A DNA stretch of 64,000 nt from Lachnospiraceae bacterium (GCA_029054245.1 JAIDFQ010000052.1:17536-81535), one strand, 5' to 3'. Numbered from the stretch's first letter, positions 1 through 8,779 are shown. The notes: generated by a model from the sequence alone, not told the origin. Numbers and translations are program-made.

Positions 1-631
1 TGTTTCCGCATTTCAAAAGTGCCTGAACTTCATTTTCACCCCGGCGGATAAATTTTTCCTGCTGCCTGAGGATGGAATCGCGGCGGATGAAATCCCGGAA
101 GGTGACGGACTTCTGCACCTTAACTGGGAGTCCTGCCATATAGACTTTGGCTATTTCGCTGCATAGCCCCTGGATGCCGATCAAGGTACGATCAGGACGG
201 TCAAAGGCGCGGACAGCAGATAGGGTGTGGGGAAATTCAGTCCCAAAAATGTGGATGACATCCGGCGCAAAATCTTCTATGATTTGTTTGAAAACTGTCT
301 CCATTTGCGCATCATAGATTTCCGGAGCGCCTAAGTTTTCCGCAAAAGCATAGCAGTCCACATCCTGAACCAAAAGACGCTTCCCGCGCGCCATCTCTTC
401 TTTTTTGTACTGCCATCTGTAAGCGCCCCCTCCGCCAAGCAGCTTTCCCGAAACTTTGGCAAGGTCTGCCTCTCCTAAGGGGAAGCAGATTCCCAATTCA
501 AAGGGGGCTTCTTTTTTTTGGATTCTTTCAAAAATGCCGGAAAGCCATCCTTCCCGGTTGCTGTAAGGCAGATTCAGTTCCCGGCCGATTACAGGCAGCA
601 TAATGTTGCAAATCCATAAGACTCTTTTCAT
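1..631 (-). CDS. Glycosyltransferase, GT4-like, 3' end outside window
   Basis: The reading frame starts with ATG at 631 (MKRVLWICNIMLP) and stays open for 210 codons to the window edge, so only the N-terminal half is present. The start resembles GT4/GT-B glycosyltransferases, with a first beta strand followed by a PYSNREGWLSG loop. A later segment, VIHIFGTEFPHTLSAV, is like the donor-independent Rossmann half of these enzymes. The sugar-nucleotide-binding C-terminal half is not visible. It lies 8 bases after the stop of the GT2 gene at 640-1476 in the same leftward operon, so it probably adds a sugar to the exopolysaccharide repeat unit. Substrate is unknown. Confidence 0.75.
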   Translation of the reverse strand, partial: MKRVLWICNIMLPVIGRELNLPYSNREGWLSGIFERIQKKEAPFELGICFPLGEADLAKVSGKLLGGGGAYRWQYKKEEMARGKRLLVQDVDCYAFAENLGAPEIYDAQMETVFKQIIEDFAPDVIHIFGTEFPHTLSAVRAFDRPDRTLIGIQGLCSEIAKVYMAGLPVKVQKSVTFRDFIRRDSILRQQEKFIRRGENEVQALLKCGN

Positions 632-639
632 TCTTTTAT

Positions 640-1476
640 TCACCTTCGGGTATAAATCATCTGTTTCAATCGATTATAAATCTTTGCCGTCTTTTCGTTT
701 TCCGCAATGTGGGTCCGAAGAGGCGCCAACGTCAGCCACATAATCATTTTGAATCGCAAAAGCTGTCCCCGGGATAAATACTTTCCCGTAATTTCTTTAT
801 GCTCTTTCGCCGAAATTTTCCGGTTCGCCTTTGTTTCCGAAAAACCGCCTCCTTCGTAATCTACAATCACTTCGCTGTGATAATCGAAGAGAAGCTTGTC
901 CTTATTTCCATCTGCAAGGAAGCACCACAGAAATTGTTCGTAGTCCGCCCTCACCCGGTATTTGATGTCAAAGCAATGCTTGTCAAAAATCTCTCTGGAA
1001 TAAAAGCACGCCTGATGACAGGGCACATTTCGATAGCAGGCAAAGGCATCTATATTAGGATTAGAAAAAACCCTCTGACCGGTCTTCCTCTCATAAATAT
1101 CTCCGTAATAAATGCCCGGCTGCGCCTTCTCTTTTCCCATAAAGGACCACATATGCGCAAGCACTTCCGGGGTGTAAAACAGATCTCCGCAATTCAAAAA
1201 ATAAACAAATCTCCCTGATGCCTCTTTTGAAGCCTGATTCATGGCATCATAAATTCCTTTATCTTCCTTTTTGACAATTTTAAGCTTTCTTTCTTCCCCT
1301 TCCTGAGTTTTTGCAATTTTTTCTGCATAAGCCAGCGAACCGTCCAAGGAGCCTCCGTCTTTTATAATGACCTCGAAATCACAGAACGTCTGGCACATGA
1401 TGCTCTCCAGGGTAACCCTCAGCTTATCGCCGGGATTTAAACAGACCACAATAATTGAAAAAAACGGTTCCTTCAT
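640..1476 (-). CDS. Glycosyltransferase family 2 (WcaE-like)
   Basis: A 278-residue GT-A enzyme predicted to transfer a sugar from a nucleotide donor to the lipid-linked exopolysaccharide repeat unit on the cytoplasmic face. The N-terminus FFSIIVVCLNPGDKLRVTL is the first strand of the GT2 fold. VIIKDGGSLDGS contains the nucleotide-binding acidic residue, and the segment around residues 90-100 (FLNCGDLFY) stands where the DXD metal-binding motif normally is. Here it reads N-C-G-D, as in WcaE/PGL-type enzymes. No transmembrane segment is seen. It lies 19 bases after the polymerase gene in the operon. Donor and acceptor cannot be inferred. Confidence 0.85.
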   Translation of the reverse strand: MKEPFFSIIVVCLNPGDKLRVTLESIMCQTFCDFEVIIKDGGSLDGSLAYAEKIAKTQEGEERKLKIVKKEDKGIYDAMNQASKEASGRFVYFLNCGDLFYTPEVLAHMWSFMGKEKAQPGIYYGDIYERKTGQRVFSNPNIDAFACYRNVPCHQACFYSREIFDKHCFDIKYRVRADYEQFLWCFLADGNKDKLLFDYHSEVIVDYEGGGFSETKANRKISAKEHKEITGKYLSRGQLLRFKMIMWLTLAPLRTHIAENEKTAKIYNRLKQMIYTRR

Positions 1477-1495
1477 AGCAATTCTCCTCCCTGTC

Positions 1496-2605
1496 TCAAT
1501 TCACATCCGAGAGAATCGGGACCATGTCATGGAACATAAACGTCTCATAGGGCAGGATCCTCAGTCCGTCATTTCCCGCCTTCATCAGGATGAAAATTGC
1601 AAAATACAGCACTGCCGCTCCAATCACCCCTGCTGTAAAAAGTTTTCTCACTTTTTTATTTTCTATGCCGGAAAGCAACGCCGGCAGGAAAAAGATGTGG
1701 GTGATGGTCAGATAATACCCTATTCTTGAGATAATCGGCAGGAAGGAACAGCACACATACATCACCAACGCACCCAGGTTTAAGTAAAAGTAAAAACGAT
1801 TCCGTCTGCTGTCCTTCACCGTCTTTTTATAACAAATGAAAGAGAGAATCAGTACCGCCAGGCAGCGGGCAATATTGACAAGGCTGGTTCCCCCTTCTAA
1901 GTATTCCGTATCTTCATAAGTGGGGTAAAGGAAAATAACCGCTTTCAGATAAAAATCCTGCATGAAAAAGAAGGTGGAACAGAACACTGCCGCGATGGCG
2001 AGCTGCCACTTTTTCCACGACCAGCTTGCCAAAACATACAGCGGCAAAACCACCAGCACCGACTTATGCAGCGTGGCGCCCAGCAGCACCAGAAAAATAA
2101 ACTTAACCCATTCCCTGCGCAGCACATAAGGAATCGCGGCTACCGCAATCGCAAGGGCAAGATAATACCGCACCGTGTTAAAGGACTGGAAATAATAGCC
2201 GAACGCCATGAACAGGAAAAAGCTGAACGCAAAGGAATCCGCCTGCCGATAGATGGCAATCAGGAATAAGAGAATCGTAAAGAATGCAAAAAAAGCAAAC
2301 ACCAGTAAATAATTCTCATACCCGCTGATACCGTAAAGAACCTTCACCACCCAGTTAAATCCAAACTCCGTGGGCACGAAAGCATCACAGTTGACAAGAT
2401 GCATGAACTCTACATATTTGGCATAATCATTCCCCACGTTCAACCGGCATGCCGCCACCCCGAACAAAAGCAGAAAAACAGATACCAGACAAAGTCCGTT
2501 TAGTATCTGCTGCCTGCTGACGATATTTGATTGTCTCTTACAGTGGTTATCCACCATCAGTCCCAAAAAGACGGTGAGCACCGCCACCATGATATATAAA
2601 ATCAT
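1496..2605 (-). CDS. EpsG-family polysaccharide polymerase
   Basis: A 369-residue polytopic membrane protein with about ten hydrophobic segments starting at residue 1. The conserved early loop NVGNDYAKYVEFMH followed by EFGFNWVVKVLY is characteristic of the EpsG family. This family is regarded as the Wzy-type polymerase that links exopolysaccharide repeat units on the outer face of the membrane. Its start overlaps the end of the upstream gene by 4 bases (ATGA-type coupling), fitting co-translation within the exopolysaccharide operon. No flippase (Wzx) gene is visible in the part of the operon inside this window; it may lie beyond base 1. Confidence 0.85.
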   Translation of the reverse strand: MILYIMVAVLTVFLGLMVDNHCKRQSNIVSRQQILNGLCLVSVFLLLFGVAACRLNVGNDYAKYVEFMHLVNCDAFVPTEFGFNWVVKVLYGISGYENYLLVFAFFAFFTILLFLIAIYRQADSFAFSFFLFMAFGYYFQSFNTVRYYLALAIAVAAIPYVLRREWVKFIFLVLLGATLHKSVLVVLPLYVLASWSWKKWQLAIAAVFCSTFFFMQDFYLKAVIFLYPTYEDTEYLEGGTSLVNIARCLAVLILSFICYKKTVKDSRRNRFYFYLNLGALVMYVCCSFLPIISRIGYYLTITHIFFLPALLSGIENKKVRKLFTAGVIGAAVLYFAIFILMKAGNDGLRILPYETFMFHDMVPILSDVN

Positions 2606-3417
2606 AAGTTTCTCTTCTTTCCTTCCCTGATGCCCTGCTTCATCAGCTGGTATGCTTCCCTTAAGGACCTTTCCTTTAACATCTCGCCTCTGTGGGCATA
2701 TAAAAAACGCAGGGAAAAGAGCTTCGCCAGAGGACCATATAGATAGTGGTACAGCACGCCTCTGTCGGTAAAGAACTTCCCGTCATATCCCTTAAACCAT
2801 GTGGATTCCCGATAGACCTCCTCGCCGATCTTTGCCGTATGCGCGTACAAATGCAGTCCCTTTTTCAGACAGTCATGCAGAAATAAGCTGTCCTCGCCGT
2901 TACTGTACTTTGCCCCGCCTCCGAAGAGAAGCGAAAAGCTTACATTCGCCCGGTGCAGAGACTTTGTGCGCGCCGCCACCGCAAAGGTGGGATAACGACC
3001 GTAATTATACCAGCGGATCCGTGTTTTTGACTGGTTGTAATAAGTTGCCCGGGAAGGGTCCACTTTAAAATTGAAGGTAATTACATCGGCATCTTTGTTC
3101 TCGTCAAAGGCACGGCACACGATTTCCTCATATCCTGTATAAAAGACAATATCCTCATCCGAAAACAGGCACAGTTCCTTATCTGCACGCATAAGCGCGG
3201 TATTACGGTTTAATCCCACGCCCCGCTCCGCCATGGAAAAACAGCGGATCCGTCTCTCCTTGTGATCATATTCCTCATAAGCAAAGCGATCGCATTGATT
3301 CACAATGACGGCATCTGTCTCCAGATTCATCTTCTCCGCCAGCATATTCACTTCCTGATTCACCGCCGCTATCAGCACCTGCAGCCTCTTCTTTTCACCC
3401 ATTCCCTGTATGCCCAT
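2602..3417 (-). CDS. Glycosyltransferase, GT2-like
   Basis: A 271-residue soluble protein. LQVLIAAVNQEVNMLAEKMN replaces the usual VSVIIPVYN opening, and RGVGLNRNTALMRADKELCL is the GT2 region preceding the metal site (LFSDEDIVF at about residue 105 carries a DED triplet). These place it in a divergent GT2 group that is common in Clostridial exopolysaccharide loci. The start may be Met1, preceded by GAGGAG only one or two bases away, or Met6 at 3402; I cannot decide between them. It overlaps the downstream polymerase gene by 4 bases. Sugar specificity unknown. Confidence 0.75.
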   Translation of the reverse strand: MGIQGMGEKKRLQVLIAAVNQEVNMLAEKMNLETDAVIVNQCDRFAYEEYDHKERRIRCFSMAERGVGLNRNTALMRADKELCLFSDEDIVFYTGYEEIVCRAFDENKDADVITFNFKVDPSRATYYNQSKTRIRWYNYGRYPTFAVAARTKSLHRANVSFSLLFGGGAKYSNGEDSLFLHDCLKKGLHLYAHTAKIGEEVYRESTWFKGYDGKFFTDRGVLYHYLYGPLAKLFSLRFLYAHRGEMLKERSLREAYQLMKQGIREGKKRNL

Positions 3418-3423
3418 GCTCCT

Positions 3424-4554
3424 CTATGCAAAATATCTGTTTAAAAATTCCTCATCAGCCTGCGCAATAATCATGCCAAGCACCTGACAGTCCTGATTTT
3501 TAAGAAAACTTAAGATCCGTGCAGTCTTTCTTCCTGTATCCGTTCCGAAAGGAAGCAGCAAAATTACGCCCCCTGCCTCTCTGATCTGACGGCACTCCTC
3601 CTCCGATAAACCATTCTGATTAAAGGCTAGCACATCCCACTCGCTGGTCTTTGCAAATGGATCCTCTTCCTTCGGTATATTCCAGCTAAATCCATCCTCT
3701 TCCTTGTCGCTGCCATACGCCTCCAGTCCTTCCCGGTCTAAGAGTCGTTCCAGTTCCAGCCTGCGAGTATCTGCGTGGTCTGCCATATCCAGAATCGCAA
3801 AGCATCTTTTATCCCCCAAGGCATAGCGGATATTCGCCTTCAATTCCCTTGCATAGGGCTGCAGTCCCTTTTGGTTCCGGGTCAGAATGCCGAGGGCTTT
3901 ACAATTGTATTTCTTTTCAATATCTTCCTGCACATAAACGGATTCATCTAACGCATAAATAAAACCAATGACGATAAGTGACACCACTCCGAACAACACC
4001 GCTCCAGTCACACAGGCGGAGGTGGTCCTGTTATCCCAATACACCCTCTCTGGAACGCCGGAACGGATAACCTTAATCTGATCCAGCTCCTTGCTGTCCC
4101 TTGCATACTCCCGCAGCCCGCTTTCCAATGCACTCATGATCTCACGGACAAATTTTTCATCTTCTCCTCTTACCCTTACGGTAAGCAGTCTGATATCAGA
4201 AAGGATTTCAGCTGTTGTTGCTTCCATAACCTCATCCCGCTCATAGCCCGGCAATTCCTGCATGACAAGGTCTAAAATAGGATCCGTATCTAACAGATCA
4301 TTCCATGTATATCCATTGTAATATTGATAGACCTCGCCGCTCTCATCATGCCCAAAGCTGATATACAGCTTTGACACCACTTCATATTCCACCGGCATCT
4401 TCACGGAACGCATCACTTGGTAAATAACGCCGCCACAGGTAGCCCCTAAAATTGCCAGCACTGCCACCAGCCATATCTTCTTTTGCAGGTACAGCATCAG
4501 CCGTTTCAAATCCATTCCTCTGTTTAAATATGCTTCATTCTTTTCCATTTTCAT
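3424..4554 (-). CDS. Wzz/CpsC-type chain-length protein with degenerate kinase domain
   Basis: A 376-residue membrane protein of the polysaccharide co-polymerase family that sets polymer length. It has a cytoplasmic N-terminus, TM1 near residues 28-48, a periplasm-equivalent domain, and TM2 near residues 178-202. The roughly 160-residue C-terminal cytoplasmic part resembles a CpsD/BY-kinase fold (KANIRYALGDKRCFAILDMA, later GGVILLLPFGTDTGRK and LGMIIA). The Walker A P-loop expected after the first strand is absent, and there is no tyrosine-rich tail. It is therefore probably a structural or regulatory pseudo-kinase (inference). The start overlaps the upstream sugar transferase by 20 bases. 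Confidence 0.8.
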   Translation of the reverse strand: MKMEKNEAYLNRGMDLKRLMLYLQKKIWLVAVLAILGATCGGVIYQVMRSVKMPVEYEVVSKLYISFGHDESGEVYQYYNGYTWNDLLDTDPILDLVMQELPGYERDEVMEATTAEILSDIRLLTVRVRGEDEKFVREIMSALESGLREYARDSKELDQIKVIRSGVPERVYWDNRTTSACVTGAVLFGVVSLIVIGFIYALDESVYVQEDIEKKYNCKALGILTRNQKGLQPYARELKANIRYALGDKRCFAILDMADHADTRRLELERLLDREGLEAYGSDKEEDGFSWNIPKEEDPFAKTSEWDVLAFNQNGLSEEECRQIREAGGVILLLPFGTDTGRKTARILSFLKNQDCQVLGMIIAQADEEFLNRYFA

Positions 4555-5953
4555 CGCCTATAGGTTCTCCCCCTTTGATAGCCTTCATGGCTGTTACCTG
4601 TGTCTTGTCGACTCCTTCTGTGCTTTCCGGCTTGATTAAAATCTTAAGCGTCAAAAGCATGAGCTTTAAATCCAGCCACACAGAATAATTTTCAATATAG
4701 GATAAATCAAGCTTTAGCTTGTCATAGGGCGTCGTATTGTACTTTCCATACACCTGCGCATAGCCTGCAAGACCTGCCTTTACTTTCATACGGAAGACAA
4801 ATTCCGGCATTTCCTCCACATATTGGGCGATAATCTCAGGTCTCTCCGGTCTTGGACCAATAAAAGACATCTCTCCTTTTAAGATATTGAAAAGCTGGGG
4901 CAGTTCATCAATCCGCACAGCCCGGATAAATTTGCCAATGGGTGTGATCCTGCTGTCGTTTTTGGCGGCAAGCCTTGCCACACCGTCCTTTTCCGCATCC
5001 ACCCGCATACTTCTGAATTTCATGATTGCAAATTCTCTGCCACCCATGGTACACCGAATCTGTTTATACAACACCGGACCACCGTCATAGCATTTAATCA
5101 GAATCGCCGTCACCAGCATAAAGGGCGATGCGATCACTAAAAGCAGCAGCGAACATACAATATCGATCAGCCGCTTTGCCAGTCTCTGCTCCACCGTAAG
5201 CGCATACTCCCTGGTAAGAAAAATGGGCGTATCAAAAAGATGCATCTGATCAGAACCTTTAATCAACACATCCGGTATCTTCGGCATCAGATAGACACGG
5301 ATGGACCTGCTGTAGCAATATTTTATCAGCCGGTTCCTCTCCTCTGTGGGAATATCCCAAAGCACCACTGCTCCATATCCCTTATCGATCTCCATTTCCA
5401 GCTTCATGAGTCCTTCTTTAATATCTATGCACTTAACGATATTATATTTGTCCTTCCTGGACGCAAATTTCAGAAGAATATCCTTGATATCCCTCTCTCC
5501 GTGCACCAGCAGCATATCCCTTGGCGGAAATACCCTCCGGTAAATAATATTGCAGACCCATGACCACGCCGCCGCAATCAGCAACTGCAGCAGCGTTGCC
5601 CCCGCGAACCAGTCAACTGGAACCAGCCAGTTATGCATCAAAGATAGCTGAAAATATGTAATTATATTTACAAATAACAGTGCAAACGCCTGGGACAAAA
5701 AGATATCCATAGATTTCAAATAGCCGATTTTCAGCCCGCCGTAAGTATTGGTAAAGAAAAATAATAGTATAAAATAAATCGCAATAATCAGAATATGACC
5801 ATTCCGGTAATATTTCAAACGACGGTTGAAATCATTGAGAATCGGATAATAATATTCCAGCCATATATAAGCATAAATCCCCGTCTGTATGAGCAAAATC
5901 ACATAACTTAGCCATAAGACGCTTATTTTTTTCAGAGATTCTAAACGTTTCAC
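4535..5953 (-). CDS. Polyprenyl-phosphate sugar phosphotransferase (WcaJ/CpsE type)
   Basis: A 472-residue initiating transferase that attaches the first sugar phosphate to undecaprenyl phosphate. The N-terminal half has four or five membrane segments and a CoA-binding-like domain. The C-terminal bacterial sugar transferase domain starts near residue 265 (RLAKRLIDIVCSLLLLVIASP). It has the typical KFRSMRVDAE, RIDELPQLFNILKGEMSFIG and RPERPEI motifs and the KAGLAGYAQVYGKYNT signature. It lies 23 bases after the GT2 gene at 5977-6738. The initiating sugar (glucose, galactose or an N-acetylated derivative) cannot be predicted from sequence by eye. Confidence 0.92.
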   Translation of the reverse strand: MKRLESLKKISVLWLSYVILLIQTGIYAYIWLEYYYPILNDFNRRLKYYRNGHILIIAIYFILLFFFTNTYGGLKIGYLKSMDIFLSQAFALLFVNIITYFQLSLMHNWLVPVDWFAGATLLQLLIAAAWSWVCNIIYRRVFPPRDMLLVHGERDIKDILLKFASRKDKYNIVKCIDIKEGLMKLEMEIDKGYGAVVLWDIPTEERNRLIKYCYSRSIRVYLMPKIPDVLIKGSDQMHLFDTPIFLTREYALTVEQRLAKRLIDIVCSLLLLVIASPFMLVTAILIKCYDGGPVLYKQIRCTMGGREFAIMKFRSMRVDAEKDGVARLAAKNDSRITPIGKFIRAVRIDELPQLFNILKGEMSFIGPRPERPEIIAQYVEEMPEFVFRMKVKAGLAGYAQVYGKYNTTPYDKLKLDLSYIENYSVWLDLKLMLLTLKILIKPESTEGVDKTQVTAMKAIKGGEPIGDENGKE

Positions 5954-5976
5954 CTATACACCTCATGTATCAAAAA

Positions 5977-6738
5977 CTACAATCTACGCAGTGTGGCGCG
6001 CAGTGCCCAGAAAAACAGATTGTACACGCTGTATAAGAAAGAAAGCTTTTCTTCCCTCCGGTACAGATTCCAGATCCTCCTGACCGCCTCCACCTTATTG
6101 GAAGATAAAGACTTCGGTGGTCTGCGGTAAATGGTCAGCACTTCGTCAAGTCCATAGCCGGTAAACTTACGCAAAATCCGCCACCATGCCGCAGTGTCCT
6201 CACTTTTGACATCCGGCATCTGGATCAGCTCTTTTCCGGTCTTTTTTGTATCTATTAAAACCGTGCTGGTAAAAATAACGGTTCTGGAAAGCGCCTGCTT
6301 ATGACAAATGGTTTCCGGGACGTGTACGATCTTACCTGTAGGCTTCGCATTTTCGTCCCCAAATTCATAGGCGGTAAATACAAATGCCGCCTGCCTTTTT
6401 TCCATAAATGCCAGCTCCTTCGCAAGCTTGTCCGCCATCCACACATCATCCGCGTCAAGAAAAGCAATATATCTTCCTTTTGCTTCGGCAATCCCTGTAT
6501 TCCTTGCCCGCGCGGCTCCTTCATTTACAGATTTTGCAATCAGGCGGATATTTCCGCCTGCGCCTTCCATGCAGCGCTCAATCTTTGCCCTGCTGTCATC
6601 CGAAGAGCAGTCATCCACCAGAAGCAGTTCCCAATTCTGATAGCTCTGGGCACGTACCATGGCTATGGTTTCTTCTATATAAGAACCGGCATTATAGACC
6701 GGAACGACGATGCTGACCAGCTTGTCCTGATTTTCCAT
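5977..6738 (-). CDS. Glycosyltransferase family 2 (TuaG-like)
   Basis: A 253-residue GT2 enzyme. The N-terminal fold is classical: VSIVVPVYNAGSYIEETI, LLLVDDCSSDDS, ARNTGIAEAKGRYIAFLDADD with the metal-binding DAD near residue 96. The PP/SLS pattern RRPPKSLSSNK near the C-terminus matches teichuronic-acid and capsule GT2 proteins. The final 30 residues include one hydrophobic stretch (FLYSVYNLFFWALRATLRRL), which may be a membrane-association helix. The upstream gene's stop at 6739 abuts its start at 6738, so the two GT2 genes are tightly coupled. Role: addition of one sugar to the exopolysaccharide repeat unit (inference). Confidence 0.88.
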   Translation of the reverse strand: MENQDKLVSIVVPVYNAGSYIEETIAMVRAQSYQNWELLLVDDCSSDDSRAKIERCMEGAGGNIRLIAKSVNEGAARARNTGIAEAKGRYIAFLDADDVWMADKLAKELAFMEKRQAAFVFTAYEFGDENAKPTGKIVHVPETICHKQALSRTVIFTSTVLIDTKKTGKELIQMPDVKSEDTAAWWRILRKFTGYGLDEVLTIYRRPPKSLSSNKVEAVRRIWNLYRREEKLSFLYSVYNLFFWALRATLRRL

Positions 6739-7668
6739 CTATATTTCCTCTTTTACAAGATAGATTGGTCTTCTTTTCACTTCCATATACGTCTTTGCCA
6801 AATATTGTCCCACAATTCCCAGGCAAAAGAGCTGTACGCCGCTGATTAGGGAAATAATACACACCAAAGACGGCCAGCCGGAAGTGGGATCTCCAAACAA
6901 AAGTTTCCTGATAATGATAAAGACAATAAACACAAATGCCGCTACACAAAACAGCACACCCATAAAGGCGGCAAATGCAAGCGGCGCGGTGGAAAATGCC
7001 GTGATTCCCTCTAAGGAATAAATGAACAGCTTCCAGAAAGACCACTTGGTCTCCCCCTTCTTCCGCTCGATATTTTCAAATTCCAGCCACTTGGTTTCAA
7101 ACCCCACCCAGCCAAATATGCCTTTGCTGAACCGGTTGTACTCGGGCATGGAAAGAATGGCATCCACCACCTGTCTGGTCATCAGACGATAGTCCCTGGC
7201 GCCATCCATGATCTCCGTTTTGGAAAATTTTTTCATGAGACGATAGAACATTCTAGCGAAAAAAGAACGTACGGGAGGCTCGCCCTTGCGGGTAACCCGC
7301 CTTGTCGCCACTGAGTCATAGCCTTGCTCCAGATAACCGTACATCTCCGGCAAAAGAGACGGAGGATCCTGTAAGTCGGCATCCAGAAATACCACGAAGT
7401 CGCCTTTCGCCTTCTCCATACCGGCATAGAGCGCGGCTTCCTTTCCAAAGTTTCTGGAAAAGGAAAGAAGATGCACACGCGCATCCCTCTCAATGAGCTT
7501 TTTTACCTCCCGGGCGGTATGATCCTTAGAGCCGTCATTGATATACCATAGCTCCAGTTCCACTTCCCTTTCCCGGAAAAAAGATTCATTCTTTATAAAT
7601 TCCTGATAAAAATCAGCCACATTTTCTTCTTCATTATAACAGGGCACAATGGCACTGAGCAGTTTCAT
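6739..7668 (-). CDS. GtrB/DPM-like polyprenyl-phosphate glycosyltransferase
   Basis: A 309-residue GT2 protein of the dolichyl-phosphate-mannose-synthase/GtrB family, which makes polyprenyl-phosphate-linked sugar for extracytoplasmic glycosylation. Signatures are LLSAIVPCYNEEENV, YINDGSKDHT, SFSRNFGKEAALYAGMEKA and FLDADLQDPP with the catalytic DADLQ. RKKGETKWSFWKL is followed by two C-terminal membrane helices (about residues 230-295). This is the first gene after the promoter at 7727-7755. No partner flippase (GtrA) or acceptor transferase is adjacent, so the product might feed a later gene of the operon outside the window. Confidence 0.9.
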   Translation of the reverse strand: MKLLSAIVPCYNEEENVADFYQEFIKNESFFREREVELELWYINDGSKDHTAREVKKLIERDARVHLLSFSRNFGKEAALYAGMEKAKGDFVVFLDADLQDPPSLLPEMYGYLEQGYDSVATRRVTRKGEPPVRSFFARMFYRLMKKFSKTEIMDGARDYRLMTRQVVDAILSMPEYNRFSKGIFGWVGFETKWLEFENIERKKGETKWSFWKLFIYSLEGITAFSTAPLAFAAFMGVLFCVAAFVFIVFIIIRKLLFGDPTSGWPSLVCIISLISGVQLFCLGIVGQYLAKTYMEVKRRPIYLVKEEI

Positions 7669-7726
7669 AATGTTCCATTACCTCTTATTTTATGCGCATT
7701 TCCATAATACGTCTATGTTATCCTAT

Positions 7727-7755
7727 ATTCTATCACACAACGGAAAATAGCACAA
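7727..7755 (-). promoter_or_regulatory. Sigma-A-like promoter of the exopolysaccharide operon
   Basis: Read on the minus strand, TTGTGC (7755-7750) is followed after 17 bases by TAGAAT (7732-7727). The first gene begins about 55 bases downstream at 7668. No other good hexamer pair was noticed in the 7669-7974 gap. Confidence 0.6.
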
Positions 7756-7898
7756 TAAACAAAAAAGATGGGTGATCTTGTCTTTGGAAAGCGTACAGCG
7801 TCATAGGGCGACCACATGAAGTTAATATCCTTCTACATGTGCTTTCAATCTTTCTGGAAGAGGCTATAAAATTTATACTTTTCCCTTTAAACTACGAA

Positions 7899-7936
7899 CA
7901 AAGCGATTCTGATATACAAATTTCAGAACCGCTTTG
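7899..7936 (-). terminator. Hairpin downstream of agrB1
   Basis: A 14-bp inverted repeat (CAAAGCGATTCTGA against TCAGAACCGCTTTG, one mismatch) with a 10-base loop lies about 40 bases after the agrB1 stop. The T-run after it is poor (TTCGTAGTTT), so termination is likely but not certain. The rest of 7669-7974 holds the exopolysaccharide promoter and otherwise nothing I can assign. Confidence 0.5.
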
Positions 7937-7974
7937 CTCAAAGCTTGAAAATCTTATTAAAAATATGTTGGGCA

Positions 7975-8538
7975 TTATTTGCATTTTGCTGTATAAATAT
8001 TCTTTTGTTTAACATTTTTTATATATCCTAATATTAATGAAATACTTACAATTATAAATGCCATCAATATCGGAATTATAATATTATGAAGCCCCTTATA
8101 TCGAAAAAAAACAGTTAAAAGGGAGATGAAAGTTGCAATTGTTTTGGTTTTTGTGCCATATTTTTTTCGCTCATTAGTTTCTAGCTGTCGATTTTGATTT
8201 TCAACTGGAGCAAGAAACAATATAAGTACTAAACACGACATATTGATAAAAACGTCAGCTATAATATAGTATGGCAATATTTTGATCATCCAAAAAGTAA
8301 TTATTATAACTGCAAAAGAAATTACATAGCATCTCTTTTGCGAATCCGCATGGTAACCGCCAGCATATCTTCTTAATGAGCAAAATGTCAACATGAATAT
8401 AATGCTTTGAGGTAAAACTCCAAATAGAATTCCAATTATTAGGGAAACAGACATGCTGATTAAAATAATTTTCCCTCTTTCAATTCCATATGCAATTATT
8501 TCTTCTCTTTCCTCATCGGAATATGGTTCTGCAGCCAT
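7975..8538 (-). CDS. agrB: AgrB-family autoinducer peptide-processing protease, module 1
   Basis: A 187-residue membrane cysteine endopeptidase that removes the C-terminal tail of AgrD, forms the thiolactone ring and helps export it. The conserved RRYAGGYHADSQKRC block carries the catalytic pair His63 and Cys70, with the 7-residue spacing seen in Staphylococcus AgrB (H77/C84). Hydrophobic helices flank it, and LFLAPVENQNRQL matches the second conserved family block. The N-terminus is about 15-20 residues shorter than usual. Upstream of the ATG there is an in-frame stop and no other good start, so the short form is probably real. It starts 5 bases after agrD1, an agrD-agrB order unlike the S. 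aureus agrBDCA order. Confidence 0.9.
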   Translation of the reverse strand: MAAEPYSDEEREEIIAYGIERGKIILISMSVSLIIGILFGVLPQSIIFMLTFCSLRRYAGGYHADSQKRCYVISFAVIIITFWMIKILPYYIIADVFINMSCLVLILFLAPVENQNRQLETNERKKYGTKTKTIATFISLLTVFFRYKGLHNIIIPILMAFIIVSISLILGYIKNVKQKNIYTAKCK

Positions 8539-8543
8539 AATAA

Positions 8544-8687
8544 TTAAGATTTTCTCAGTTTTTTTACAGCCTTTGGCAATTTAGGTTGATATGAAATACA
8601 TGGACATGCTGTATTTGCATCCATTTTTGCAACTTTGATAGCAACTTTTTCTACTGCATCTTGAAATAATTTTTTTCCTTTTTTCAT
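8544..8687 (-). CDS. agrD: AgrD-type autoinducing peptide precursor, module 1
   Basis: A 47-residue precursor, with start MKKGKKLFQDAVEKVA preceded by AAAGGAG at a good distance. The layout is that of AgrD. There is an amphipathic N-terminal leader (residues 1-24), then the core TACPCIS, then the conserved C-terminal recognition tail QPKLPKAVKKL. Aligning the QPKLP tail with the DEPEVP of S. aureus AgrD puts the predicted five-residue thiolactone ring at Cys28-Ser32 (CPCIS). That alignment is inference. A second cysteine inside the ring (Cys30) leaves another cyclisation possible. The gene is followed at once by its processing enzyme agrB1 and preceded by a LytTR-type regulated promoter. Confidence 0.92.
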   Translation of the reverse strand: MKKGKKLFQDAVEKVAIKVAKMDANTACPCISYQPKLPKAVKKLRKS

Positions 8688-8724
8688 AGCGTTTTCTCCT
8701 TTGAATGAAATTAAATAGTGTTAC

Positions 8725-8757
8725 TTAATGATATACTTCGATTAGGAACTTGCTCAC
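8725..8757 (-). CDS. Possible 10-codon leader ORF in the agrD1 5' region
   Basis: A GTG start follows a very strong Shine-Dalgarno (GAGGAGGAA, 8 bases away) and gives VSKFLIEVYH then TAA, ending 37 bases before agrD1. The ribosome site is stronger than that of many real genes nearby. It could be a translated leader peptide influencing agrD expression, or the last trace of a lost gene. There is no homology I can recognise. Confidence 0.35.
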   Translation of the reverse strand: MSKFLIEVYH

Positions 8758-8779
8758 GCAGTATTCCTCCTCGTAAAAA

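Noticed and set aside
799..1218. 139-codon plus-strand open frame
   Set aside because: Exact antisense shadow of the GT2 gene at 640-1476; no ribosome site and no protein-like pattern.
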